Shown: positions 1-12,900 of the stretch, piece by piece
Numbering within the stretch: position 1 is the first letter of the stretch
How the letters are laid out: the number at the start of each line of letters is the position of its first letter
Notes under the pieces: generated by a model
Database searches by the model: none
What the model saw: the letters and a program-made list of their open reading frames with translations, nothing else
What the model was told of the DNA's origin: nothing
Translations under genes and position numbers: made by a program
Source: Rhea pennata
Taxonomy: Eukaryota; Chordata; Aves; Rheiformes; Rheidae
DNA: 64,000 bases
Direction of reading: 5' to 3'
Assembly (NCBI RefSeq): GCF_028389875.1
Contig: NC_084678.1
Coordinates: 17,886,899-17,950,898, forward strand

Positions 1-1
1 T

Positions 2-3000
2 GATATCATAGTGGATGTGTCCATTACTGCAAACGTTAAATGCACAAATTATGAATCAGGTACAGTCCAGGTTATTATTGAAGACTGCCTCTGTATTTTT
101 GGTGCTATAAAGGTGAAGCTCCTTTCTGGGTAAGTGCCTCTGGATTTATGTTTTCCATTTTCAGCAATCCCCTACCCTCTTTATCCAACAATAAACAGTC
201 TGCCAGGACTCAGACACTGCTAAGCTGATGCAGAGTTGGGCCTCAGTAGAACTAATTTATTTGCCATTGCTAAAGCCAGTTGCTTCAGTGGAAGATGACA
301 AAAAAATGGTTATTGGAAAATATGGGATAATCTGCCCTGCTTGCCTGGGAACTCTTACCTGAATTAGAGATCTGAAGTATGAGGTTTAATATCTCTTCCA
401 ATGCGCTTTCTTTAGAATTAGCTAATAAATTGATATCCAAGGGTAGGAATAATAGGGCAGGGAGAGTATACTGAGGAAACAGCACCAATTGCTCATCATG
501 TTTTTATACTCTATCTTTGGCTGCTATCACGAAAAGATGTTTGGTATATGCACTTCTGGTCCCACCTGTGTGTCAATGTATGATTCCATGCAAGTGTCCC
601 ATCTCTTGCTCAGTCTTACTAAATTCTTGGCATTGCTGACTCCTTGTATTGATGAGTGCATTAGGTAAATTGATTATTGTGAAAAATTTCCTTTTATTGG
701 TTTTGAATTATGCACTTTTCAGTTTCCTTGAATTTATCCTAATTAATTTTTGCACCAGAATCATGAATGATATTTTAATTGGTGCAATAGCTGGTTTGAA
801 AGACCGTATGTAAATAGCCAGAGGAACACAGCTCACCCACGCTGGGGGCCGTATTTAACTCTAGTAGAGTTAAAGTGAATGTGCAGAGGAAATGAATTCT
901 GTGTGGGGTAACAGTGAATGTCTATATACACAATTTACATCACAGCAGTTCCTCAAATGCATCTGTAGACAGAATTCTTTTGTAAATAATGAGATGGATT
1001 ATGAATTCCTGCTGCTTGTGGCTTGCAGAATATGCAGCTCTATATTCTAACTCAATAGCCCAGAAATATATTGATTATCAAAACTAAATGGCTCTATGCT
1101 GTCAGCAGGCAGCATGTAGCCCCGAGAGGTCTATTTAGCAACAGTGCTGAAATGTTACCCAGCAGATTTCTCCTCTTGTTAATCCACAAGTAAATTGTTT
1201 GTTTCCCATAACTAACATGGAGATGTTTCAAAATAACTCCACCTTCCCTTAACTACAACACTGAAATACCAGAGCGAGAAGACCGCGCCGAGCGACACGC
1301 GAGCGGCTGATGCCTTCCGGCCGGTGGTGCGTGCACAGCCCGAGCGCTGAAGCGTTTGCTTCTCGGGAGCGAGCCAGCTTCTCCCCCCGCGGGGCCGGCG
1401 GTTCGCTGCCCTCCCTGCCCTCTGCACAGCCTCTTCTCTTTGCAGCACTGGTTGCAGCAGCGTCCCTGAAGGGATGCTAAAGGATGTAGCAGTGTGTAAA
1501 CCAAAGGTGGGAGATCCTTTGGCCTCCTGTCCTGGAGCTCTGCTTGCGGAGACTGGGACTTGCTTTGGCTCTCATACGTTCTTCTCTTTTTCCTGCAGCT
1601 TATTGTCCCTATCAATAAACGACTTAGTGCGTAACCAGTTGACGGGAACTCTGCCTGGTTTGGTAAGCCCACAGATTGCCATCTTTCTATAGCTGAATTG
1701 CAGAAATGTTGGGAACAACACGTTACAGTGCTGAAGTGAACTACATGATGTTTCTGTATTGCTTTCTCGTGTTGCTAGTGGAGTGCACCATATTGCAGGG
1801 GGCCCGTCGGCAGTCTGGTCACTGTGGAGTATTTTCTCCCACAGAGCGATGCCTTAAATATTGCTCAGATTGAAGCAGTGCCCTTAGATGCAGTTCACAG
1901 CCCCAAGGGTTCTCCACTGTTCCCAAATCCTTCACAAAGACCCTAATGCCGTGAAGCAGCTTTCCCCTGAGGATTTAGGTTGGAGTGAGCGGGTCTGCTC
2001 AGGTTGCACGGTGGCAGCTCCCTGCTGGTGGGTGGAGAAGGGCGGCGGAGTGGTCACATTTCTGTTTTGTGTTGCAGCTGTGTTCTGTGATCAATATAGT
2101 CGTCAATCTTGTGGGCATCCAGCTCTTAGGCACTCTCAATGGTACGTTTCTTGTGGAAGCACTGGTGTTACTTCTCCCCATTCCTCTACAATCCCATGAT
2201 GGGAAGTGCACTTCTCCTTGACTAGTCCATAAGGTCCATCAGGGGAGATGTCGCTTTTGCAGTTTTCTAAACACCCTTGAATGCAAAGCTAAATTCAGAT
2301 GTGTTACCTGCAATGGTTCAAATTATATATGAATTGAAGAGGTTCCTGTGAGGCGTGAAACTGGGGAGGGGGGAGAGGAGAGAGGATCCAGGAGTTATTG
2401 GTGAAAGCTGGAAAAGGAATAGATTAGAGCCTGTAGTAGTTTCCATTCTTGCAGCCTTCAGGTAAATTGTTTTTCTTACCGCAACCTTTCCAGCTCTCTG
2501 GCTTATATCCTAGGGATTGTCCGAACAGAGCGTTCTCTGGGAGTGACAGCTCTGGATTTGGCTGCATCCCAGAACAACCCTGTCCTTTGTGGGCATTCAG
2601 ATTGGTAAATGGGCACGTAAAGAGCCCGAGATGCTCATGTTCCAGACTAAATCTCTATCCACTGAACATTTAAGAATATTGCTCAACAATAAATTCACAC
2701 CTAAACAGTCCCAGTGAGCTACTCTCACCTTAAGCTGTTTTTACATATTATCCTTGAATTTAGCTTACTGTCTTAGGCACTTTTTAGGGGCTATAACTCT
2801 AAATACGTATCCCACAGGACTTAATGTTCTGCCTGTTTTTGAGTAGCAATGCTTTTACAGAGCATCCCATGGAAATGAACGCTTGAGATCTGCTTGTGGG
2901 TGGGAGGGCTGGTTGGTGACCTGAGGGATCACAGAAGGAGGTTGTGTTGCTTTTTATTTCTTCATGTTTTGTTACTCGTTTTCTCTCTGAAGCAGTGATC

Positions 3001-6000
3001 CCCGTTGGTACAGCAGGAACGATTCAATATCAGCTCGCCAGCCTTCCATTTACGTCTGGCTCGTTCCTGGGATTCGATTTAGATGTAAGTTAAATATTAG
3101 GTAGCAAAACTTTGAGAGTTTGATTGTAGCATGGTTTCTTTCAGCACTATTTAACTTCATCACCTTCGGAGAATTGTCTTCTTTCAGTACAGTGAAATAG
3201 AAGAGATAAATGAATGGTTTGTTCTGGAAATGCTAGCTAAATATTTAGGTCCTGCTGCAAATCCACCACTATGGGACTTTGTGTGCTTTTCTTCAAGCCT
3301 TCACTTCTTCTGTTCACATACGTATCCTGAGACAACATGTGCATTTGTTTTTTGTAACTGTTCCATGGGACAAGCAGTTTTTACCCTCTCCTCTTCACTG
3401 CCTGCATACTGTTTATTGTTGCTTTTTGCCTTCGCTGTTCCGTCTCTGTGGTGTGTGAATACTAAACAAAAATTAATGCATGTATTTTTTTACTACTATC
3501 TCATTGGAAAATAAACAAGAAGAAATCCTCAAAACGAACAAACCCTCTTTTCAAACAGACAAGATTAAATAATTAAAAATGAATAACTAACAAGGAGTAA
3601 TTGGGAATAAGCAATAAAGAACAGCAAAGGCTAAATAACAAATGCTCCAATCTGTAAAATCAACTCTACTTCGTTCTTCAGTGCAGGCACTTCATAGGGG
3701 TTGGTTTTTGCCCCCACAGTGACGGTAAGAGCTAGTCTCCTCAGTGAATTGATAGTATAGGTCTATTGTAGAGTGAGAGCAATGGCTCGTGCTTGGCTGA
3801 GTGCTGGAGAAGAGGAAAGGCAGTGTTACGACCTCTCTGCTGGCAACGTCTTCACCTCTGGCTTGCTTTTGGAGTGAAACCTCAGGGATGAAATGAAGCA
3901 GTAAGATAGTGATTTGGATAGGGTGAGTTCATTAGCTAAGAACTCAGTTATTCACCGTGGTCTTTATCAGCTCTTTTCATGTATTAAATATAGAGAGAAC
4001 TTCTCTGAGTTCAGTGCTTTCCCTAAGTTCTTAATGAGAAGATGGCTGTTTCAGCTGGTATAAGCCCAGCAGTGTCTCTCTTAAGGATCTGGGCAGCCTC
4101 ATGGCTTTGTAGGTCAGTTTGTAGACTCTGTCATCTCTCTTTGCAGGGTGAAGTGCATCAGGTGGGAGGCAGCATCATCCCCCAGGACTCATCCTCCTCT
4201 ACTTTGCCTCCTCTGCTGGACAAGCTTCTTGTCTTGGGACTGCGCCAGGGCTTTCTCAATGCGGTTGTGTCCCTCCTGATCCAGAGGCAGCCTCTGATGT
4301 TTGTCAGCACACCAGAAACTGTGAGTACAGCAGTGCCTGAGCTTCGTGCTAGGGGAAGTGAGGAGGATACATATCCGTCTGACCTTAGCTCTGCTGAGGT
4401 AGCAAGCTGTGGCATGGGTTTTAGCTTGTGCTGGCATTCGACTTTCAGCCTTTCTGAGGACCCGAGTCTGTACTTTGCTCACTTGTACATGCTAAAGCCC
4501 CCATGCAACTTTACTGCTCTTTTCACAAATCTGTACTAGTGTGTGCAATCATCAGCCTTTCTTATTTCCATATGGACATGTCTAGGAGTACCTGTTGAAT
4601 CCAGTTGTATACCAGTTATGTCATTTGCTCTTGAGGGTACACTCCATTTCAAAATGTTACTAAGAAAAGCAACTTCATATATGTAATACAATTCTCAACA
4701 TGTGCATTTTCTATACCTCTAGTCTACTTCCACTGGAAAATACTAGGGTTCTGTACACTGAAAAATGTTGAACATCTCCAGATCACACCTGCTGCTGCTG
4801 CTGGTTATTTTCGCCTCACCTTAACAACTGAACTGACTGAGAATCACCTAAGCAGTAGTGGAACACTTGGAAAGACTGAGGCCTTAGATAACAGCAGGTG
4901 CTGCCCTAACATAGGTCTGTGCGTGACTGAACTGCCCTTGACTTCACTGGGGACAATGAGTGAATGAGGACTCTGGGACTGGCCCCAAGAATGTGAACAA
5001 ACTGGCTAAAAATGGGGACACAAATGCAGAGGAGTGGCTCCTGGCAGGATGGGCATTGCTGAAATCCACTGAGAGCGCTGATTTTGGCTGTTTGCACTCT
5101 TGTTCCAACAGTTCTCTGGTGCCAAACAGCTGAAAGAAGCTGTCATGACCCTCTTTCCTGCTGGGGTGAGTGAATTTCACTGATGTGAGGGTTTGTGTAA
5201 ACATCGCCAGGGTCTTGATTCCCTCCAAGTGAAGCCACCTGCATATGCTGGGGCGCTGCCACTAAAGGTCTCTGGTGTTCCGTTCTCTTCGCCTTGCTGA
5301 ATGCGCGCTGTGGTCAGGCCACGTCACTGCTCCCATTCCTTAAGCAAAAGAAAGTTCTTCCCTCTTAGCTTGCAGTTGTTGGCATAACAGCTAACAAATG
5401 TCTTGCATCTCCCATTTCCTGGGCCTGCTGTCAGGCACCATGGACCCCCCTGTATGGCCACAGCCCTCTTAGAGTGTCCACCTATGCTTCCTCAATCTGT
5501 TACTGTCAAAAGCAAAGAGTGCAGACTTTTGCTGCTGGATTTACATGAACATGCAGAGAGAGAGTACTAGCCAGTCAATCAGCTAATTTACAGCCTGCTG
5601 TGAGAGCCTTGAGGTTTAATTTACCTCTCTTATCTGTGATTTATTTTGTATTTTTCTCCACGCTGTTAAATTTTCCTACAGTCTTCTGAAAAATTCCTTT
5701 TTGCTCTGTAAATCTGGAAAATGCTAGTCCAAGATCTGTGCACCTCCAAAGGAGGCCCTAAAGAGTTATGGGCTTGTGTGAGTCCACCTGCAGACTGTTG
5801 GTCCTCTCATGCTGAGCTTCAGGTTCTGCTGGGCGGGTGTGCTGGTGCACGAAGGTAGCCAGCTCTGTCTCTCTCCAATTCCTGCAGTGCTCCAGCTGTC
5901 CTAGGACCGATCCTCTGAGCATTAAGATAGTGTTGTCTGGGAACCCGCTTTTACTCTTGGAAGTAAACAAAGCCACTCTCAAGCTTTCTGTCATGATTCA

Positions 6001-9000
6001 GCTGTTCATTCAGAATTTAGATGGATCTATCCTAAACCTTCTGCTCCTGAAGGCAGTAAGTATTAATGTAAAGACCTCAAACTGGTGCTGTGTGCTGCTG
6101 GCTGAGTGACTGGCAGCTGGGATGGTGGCATCTCTGCAGGCTAATCCTCACTCTGTTTTGCAGGACGTCGGTCTAAGTGTCCGTGTTTCGGTTACTGGCA
6201 GAAGACTGCTGCTCACAGTGTCCCTGAGCAGGTAATCTGTCTCCATAGTAGTTATATGGGGGTACTGAAAGCAGCCTGCCCCAAGCACCTAGTGCTGCTC
6301 GCCCTCTTGAATTAGTCCTGCTCCAGCTTTCCTGGAGTTCAAGATGCAGATACGCAATTTTCTGGGAACCAGTGGCCAGAAGAGTGCCAGACAAAAGGAA
6401 GGACTTCAGTTTATTGGGGACACCACCGATATGCCAATGACAGTATTCCTCTGTGATAAAGTGGCAGTGGTAGAACTACCTGAATTCAGGGAGAAGCAAT
6501 AGGATGGTTACGTAAACACCTCTGTGAAAAAGCCAGACAGTGCAGCGCTCTTAAATGCTGATGAAATTCTCTCCATTGCAGTATTAATGCAGCAAGTGCT
6601 AACTTAAAATATTTTCCAGTGTCTGTGAACCCCAGATTTCTTGAATCTAAGATTTTTATTTCTGGCTGATGTTATGAGGTGCACAGGTACTGCTGATTTT
6701 CAAAACCATTGCAGCAGTGGAAGACTTTTTAGGAGACTGGAAGAAAACTCTGTGTTGGTTTTATAACAAGGAGAAATGAGATAACCTGAATAATTGTAAG
6801 ACTGTCAGTTTGACTTTGATCCTTGACAGTTCTTTGAAATATCTGATATGGGACATGAGTGATAAAGGGGTAAAAGAAAGTGCTATCATTAATGACAGAC
6901 AAGGTATGATTAAAGCTTGTAAAGCATTTCTTACAGTGTGAGATTCGAGGAATTCAAGCCATTTAGCTTGTCAGAGAGTTAGATTTAGAAACGACATTGG
7001 CATAGCTTCTATGCAATAATATAGGGAATAGAAATGTGTTAAAGGGCTCTTCAATTCAATCGACAAAGATATAACATGCTTCAATGGAAGCAGAAAACAG
7101 AAATTCAAAGTGGAAATAAAGCACACTTTTTAACTATGGTGATAGTTATGTGATTGAAATGATGGATTAGGGGCTGTAGCAAATTCTCCAGAAGTCGTGA
7201 TCTTTAAATCTGGAGTGGATGCTTTTTCTAGAGGCCCCGCTCTTGGCCAAACAGGCGCTAATTCTGGAAGAAGTTGTGTGGCCTGGGCCAAGCAGGAGAA
7301 TAGACTCAGTCATTTATTTCTGAGCTTTTCTAAGTGGAATGACTGCCTGGCCATGGGAGAAGGAAGGACAATCCAGCAACTAGTGTGCACTGTTGCAATG
7401 ATGCTTTATTTACAAGCAACTAAAAACTCGGTTACTCTTTTAATATATTTGTATATTGCTTTTATGTTCCTGCGTTTTTTTGCTCCCTTGTAAGTGTGGG
7501 AGTGTCTGCATCTTAGGTTAAAATACTGCAATCCCTTTGTGGATGCCTGGGTGATGTCTTACAGGTGTCCCTGGGCTGTGGGTTGAGCTAGGTGACTGCA
7601 ATGGTCTTACAATAGGGATCTGGGGTCTGCGAGCTCCGGCCAGATGACCAGCTGTCTGAAGTTCTTGTTTTACTTTCCTTTTCTGCAGCATTGCCCTCTC
7701 CTTAGAATCGTCTAGTGTTGGCATCGGTAATGTAAGTCTCTTTTACCACGCAAATCTTGGTTAGAGTGACTGAGTGCTGTGCACTGCAGCTCTGGGGAAA
7801 AAGGAAAACGTGATATCATTGTGTGATGTTGTTACAAATGTCCTGGTTGTGATGGATTCTGTCTGCTGAGGGTCTTAGTTGTTAGCTGTTACACTTTGTT
7901 GGTTGTAGCAATTCTTTTTTTGCTGCTTTTTTTTTTCTTTTGCCTTTTCTCATAATGCAAATGTAAAGCCTGAAGTCTGTTCAGTGTTTATTCACTCTTA
8001 CTTTGGCAAAGATTACACTGAATTCCAGTAGGAGTTTTACCTGGTAGAAGATCTCCCAAAGGAAGCTCCAAATACAAATTGAAGAAGAAAAGTGATTTGC
8101 TTCAGAGAAGACAGGGAGCGTTTGTTCTTTTGCTCTCTTAGGAGGAAGTTATTTCCAGTCCTTAGAACTGGCTGTCTTCCAGCCACAGTGCTTACTGCTG
8201 TCGTGTGCCTGGCAGACCTCTCACTGTGTTGTTTCTTCTCTGGTTCAGATCTCGAGTCTCAAGCCACACTGCAAAAACCTTCTGGTGGAAAAGTTCTTGC
8301 CACTTCTCAATGGTAAGGTGACTGGAATAGCTGTAAAATTTAGAGTGCTCTGACTGAGTTCTGGAGGAGGAGGAGGAGGGGAAAGGGTACATGTGCATGT
8401 TTGAAAGTGGTAGGGACACTCCAGCTCTCCTGCTAGAGTCATTAAAGGTCCGTAATCCCCATTTGGGGGCTGTAGTTAAAAGCCGTTTAGTCTTACATCT
8501 ATGCCAGTGTCCGTACTTAGGGCCGTGGCAACAACTGCTGCTGGAGGAAAGCCAAAAGGTGTTGTGAGCAGTGGTGCTCTTGCCTCTTGAGAAGCTCTGC
8601 TCCCTTCATCCTTGCTGGGACCAACAGTTGTAATTTGGTGGGGAGCTGGTGGAACAGCAGCACGCGTCCTTCCTGCTGTATTTAAGAACCGGTCTGCTCC
8701 CCGTAGGTTTTCTGAGCATCGGAATCCCGCTACCAAACGTGCTGGGCATTGACTTAGCAAATGTGAATGTTCAGATATTATCGGTAAGTGGAAAGGCTCC
8801 TTCCTTCTGCAAGACACCGGTGCAGGTCGTGGAGGTTGTTTTTAGCACGTGGCTCCTGCAATAGGACCCTGCTCAGTGACATTTTAGTGTACAAGAGCCA
8901 TAGATTTTTAAGCTTAGAAGTTCAGGAAAGGATTGTGCCACCAGAAAATGGTGCTGAGTACTTCCTGCCCATGCACGTTGTCAAGCAAGGTACAACACGA

Positions 9001-9422
9001 GCCATGTTCAGCTCTTCTAGGGGTAGATCCTGACTTTCCCTGTCCAGACTGTCTTCCCTTTCTTGAGAACTCTCTGAGCAACTCTGATCAACGCTGCTGC
9101 TGTTGGTCCATGGAGTTTGGCATGCCGTTTTGAGTAGCACTGTTCAAAGTGTCTTGAATCGCACCATGCCCCAGCCCTCTGCATCCTGGTGATGTCCCAG
9201 AGAAGCTGGGATATTCTCTGATATTTTTTGAAGGATATTGCACCCTCCTTTTTGTAGGCTTAATGTGAGAATTTTTGCAAGAGCGTTTCCTGCTCACTAT
9301 ATATTGCTGATAGCATATTACTTACTGAAGGACTTTGATTCACAACAGCTTTAAAGTCAGGAAATAACTTACATGTGTCACTTTTTACACTTCTTCAGGG
9401 CCTATTGGTAATTCTTATGTGA
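2..9422 (+). CDS. BPIFB2: BPIFB2 (BPI fold-containing family B member 2), 3' two thirds
   Basis: This is a secretory-pathway BPI-fold lipid-binding protein whose 5' end lies outside the window. Coding exons are 2-129 (partial), 1599-1662, 2078-2141, 2993-3084, 4147-4320, 5112-5165, 5888-6055, 6164-6231, 7689-7731, 8249-8312, 8707-8783 and 9399-9422. All have GT..AG borders, phases agree throughout, and together they give 339 residues plus a TGA stop. The fragment starts in the N-terminal barrel (DIIVDVSITANV), passes the conserved Cys pair (IEDC, then LCSVINIVVN) and ends NVNVQILS-GLLVILM. Identity rests on resemblance to remembered mammalian BPIFB2 (compare LGTLNAVIPVG with LGTLIGLNPVG) and on its place before BPIFB6. 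IEDCLC carries one Cys more than the paralogues. The last, 24-nt exon is the least certain, but its length equals that of the last BPIFB4 exon. Confidence 0.9.
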
Positions 9423-9882
9423 ACTGGGGAGTACAAGGCATGGAGAGGTCTTTGATTATACCACTGGGCATAAAAAAGGAAGAAAGACCAGCAAGGATGA
9501 ATCATCAAGACTGGCATTATCTTCTTTCCTTTTCCAAACTTGATTCAAGATTCCTGGTCACATTTTAAGGCACTTTAAAATCTAACTGGCTCACATGAGT
9601 ACTAAGATACTTGCATCAGCCAAAAACAGGCAGCTCAGTGTACAAATATTTAACTTGCTGAATTGGCATGATTTAGAGGGCACTGTTACAGCAATTGTAT
9701 GTGATGCTACAGCTGAATGGTCAAATTCCTTGAAAATTTTGTTTCTAAGGAAAAAATGTTCTTGATATAATGAAAAAGTCAACTTGTTGCATGTGGCTTT
9801 CTAAGTAAATGTCACCATCCATGTTCAGAAGAATATGAAGTTTTGAGCAGGAGGCTCAGGATACATTTTTCTTGCAACTCTT

Positions 9883-9888
9883 AATAAA
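9883..9888 (+). terminator. Poly(A) signal of BPIFB2
   Basis: An AATAAA hexamer lies 461 bases after the proposed BPIFB2 stop, in AT-rich sequence with no further family exons. It is the first good poly(A) signal after the stop. Confidence 0.6.
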
Positions 9889-9910
9889 TGTTCCTACTCT
9901 TTTAATGCTT

Positions 9911-12900
9911 GGAATGAGGTTCTTGTTTCTAATACTTTTCAAGGCAGAGTACCTGTCCCGTCTCCTGCTATGGGATTTCATTGCTCTGTGGCAATTGATA
10001 ATCTGATACTTGGTCTGAAAACTTATTCCACCCAAACTTCCTGAGAAAGCACATGATTTTCAGTAGCTACTCCTGGCCAGGTATCTGACTGTATTGCTGT
10101 TGAATAGGTGCTAATCCCAAACAGAAATCAGAAGAAATTTGAATTTCAAAAGATCATGAAGCAGTTCCTAATATAGTTTCCTAGGGGAAAACACCATTAC
10201 CAGATAATAGAGAAGTATGATAACACTGGAGGATGGTCATCCACCTGCCATAGTCCATGTTTACTTAGACTAATGTAATGGTCAGTTGGTCCCTGCATAT
10301 CATGGGGAAAAGAAATCAGACATTTTTGATTTCGAAAAAAAGAAATATTTTTGAGTAGAAAACATTGGAGATCTTAAATCTCTCAAACATGCATTTTTCT
10401 TTTCCCAGCAGTAGATGTTGTTACTAATGTATTAGTTATTACTAGCTTTCCCAGGGTAATGGAAGTACATCACTGTTAAAGCATGGGTTATAGATGCGTG
10501 AATTTTACCACTGGTTATATGGAAGGTGAGGGCAACATCCTTTTCTGCATTTCTATTTAAAGGTAAAAATAGTTAAATATCTGCATTGGTTTTCAGCAGC
10601 ATCACAGTGGGATGTTGCAGAGAAGAATCTTCAGACACATTTTAGCTCCCTTTTACACAATGCAGTTGAGCACACTGGACCCAGCTGTCCCAATTCATGC
10701 AAAAAAAAAATTTTCCTTGTGCTGTTTTACATGTCAAATCTGCTATAGGGCACCCTTAACACATGTCCTGTCCTGTCTTGTGCAACTCTGGAAGTGTTTT
10801 GGGTGGATGAAAATCGACAGCAGCGCTGAAGACCAACATTTCCGCAAATCCGAAGGGCTCCTTTGCTTGCTAGGCCCTATGTGGCGTGCAGCTGATGCAC
10901 ACTCGGTGGGACTGTGCTTTCCAAGGACCTTTCACCTGCTGAGAGCATGGGCCATACTCAGTCCCAGGGTGGAGAAACTCCAACGAGAAGGGAATTTCCT
11001 CTCGAGCATCGTGCTGAGTGACAGTCCTGGCACAAGCTAAACCAAGCAGGGTGGAAAATTTCTGAGGCTTGATGAAAACAACAGGGAACAACATGGGTGA
11101 TGGGGTTGCTCTACTGAGCAAGGAGAAAGCTCGAGGCACCTCTCCTTTTGCTCTCTGGGGCCTGGTACCAGAGACCTGGCCAGGGCTGGCAGAGGGGTTT
11201 CTGCCGGAGCACCTGGGGTGGGGGGCTCATGCTAACCAGGGGGCAGAATGGCCAGCTGCAGCCCCCACACCTGGGTGGCCAGATAGGCAATTAGCTCTCT
11301 ATTAGCTGCTTTATGCTATCTGGGAGTTACTGGATTAATCGGGCAATCTAAAGCATGTGAGCTTGGCCTCTTCATCCGTCATTATTGCAGGAAGGGATTT
11401 GTTTATACGAAGAAGGTTTTGTCCTGGTTCCAAAGCAAACACCTATTGTGCAGTAAGTAAAGTTTAGCACCTCTTTTGCATACTCTTTTAGCAAGCACTT
11501 CTGTGTACTTTTGGGTTTGCTGGGGTGGGGGATTAATGCTGTTGGCATACTAACAGAATAATCTGTGATCTGTCGCCATCTCAGGGTCCTGTTTGACTTG
11601 AGAAAGAAAATGCAGCTGGAAGTGTGTAATTAGTATGCTTTCTCACAGAGCTGGGGGCAGGAGTGCGTGAGCCTGTGGGATCCCAAAAGAACTGGGAAAC
11701 CTTCACGTATAACTAAAAGCTGCATTTCCTTTTGGCACCTGCAGTCTTGTGTCGTTTATAGCACCAGGTTCCACGGAAGGAGCAGAGGAACCTTTTCCAA
11801 AGTAAGAGGCAGCAGTTCCTCAGTGTAGCAAGTAACTTTGGTAGCATGTAAAGCTAATACTGTGAATCACTAGTGGGACCAGGAATAAGTCTCGAGCAGG
11901 ACGTTTTAAGTCAAATCCATAAAACTTGGGTCCTGTCAACAGTGAAAAAAATGATTAAACATGCCTTTTGCAGTGTGCCAGCACCTCCTTGTGCTGGGTG
12001 AAGAGTTTAGACTGGGGAACCTGTGTTGTACGGGAACCCATGATCTTGATTTCCTCAGAAGGGCTTCTGCTTGTCGAGAAGGTGTTGTGTCCGTTACTGA
12101 TTGTGCTTTATCACAGGTGCCGTTAGTTGGATGCTGCTGCATCCTGCCCGTTGCCTTTTGGCTGACTGGCACCACTGCCCCGGGTGCTGTGGAGTCCAGA
12201 GGAAGAACGGATGAGGATGTGTGCTTTGAGCGGTTTACTTTGTGTCCTTCCCCCGGTCATGGGACCGCTCCTTCAGTAATTGTGAGTCCATCAAGAGTCT
12301 CTAGAGTATTATAACTAAAGCTTCCCTCTGCCTGCAGCAAATCAGGGTAAATTACCCTTAATTTATAATGCACGACGGCTTATCATCAGGCTCTGTCCAC
12401 ACAATTACGTCTGTCTTTACTATTCATCTGTTAGATGCTTGGAACAGCTTGTTAGCTCTGCCCTCTGATCAACTGACATCATGGAAATAACCACCTAGCT
12501 GTACTTTGACATCTGCTCCGAGCTGGTCCGGAGCAAACAGTGGAAAAGCTTAGGCTCGGGTCCATGTTTGGGAAGGCGAGTTTCAGGTTCGACTTGTCAC
12601 TTACTTTGGGCAGTTTGTGGGTGATTAGGAGCAACCTCTCTAATTGCAGTGCTTTTCCTGTGGTCTTTTGTGAAGATGCAAATTCGCTCTGGGAACTTGC
12701 TATTCTCTACTACTACTTTCTGTAGAAGAGATGTAGTCGGCGATACAGCCCCATGTAACTTAGGCCCTCCATGGCAGAGCAGGAAGATGGAGCAGTTTAC
12801 AAGTGGGCCATTGTCTGGAAGCGATAAGCTGAAGTTTCACCTAACACGAGTGGCGTAGCTCCAAGGAAATGGACGGAGCTAGGCTGAGTTATAATTGCTG

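Noticed and set aside
9244-9270. Alternative last exon of BPIFB2 after the TTTTTGTAG acceptor near 9258
   Set aside because: In phase it would encode a single Ala and stop. The exon at 9399 has a better acceptor, the 24-nt length of the BPIFB4 last exon and a hydrophobic GLLVILM tail typical of the family.
10612-11040. A 142-codon open frame between BPIFB2 and TENP
   Set aside because: It has no signal peptide, BPI motif or known domain, and no splice or promoter context supports it.
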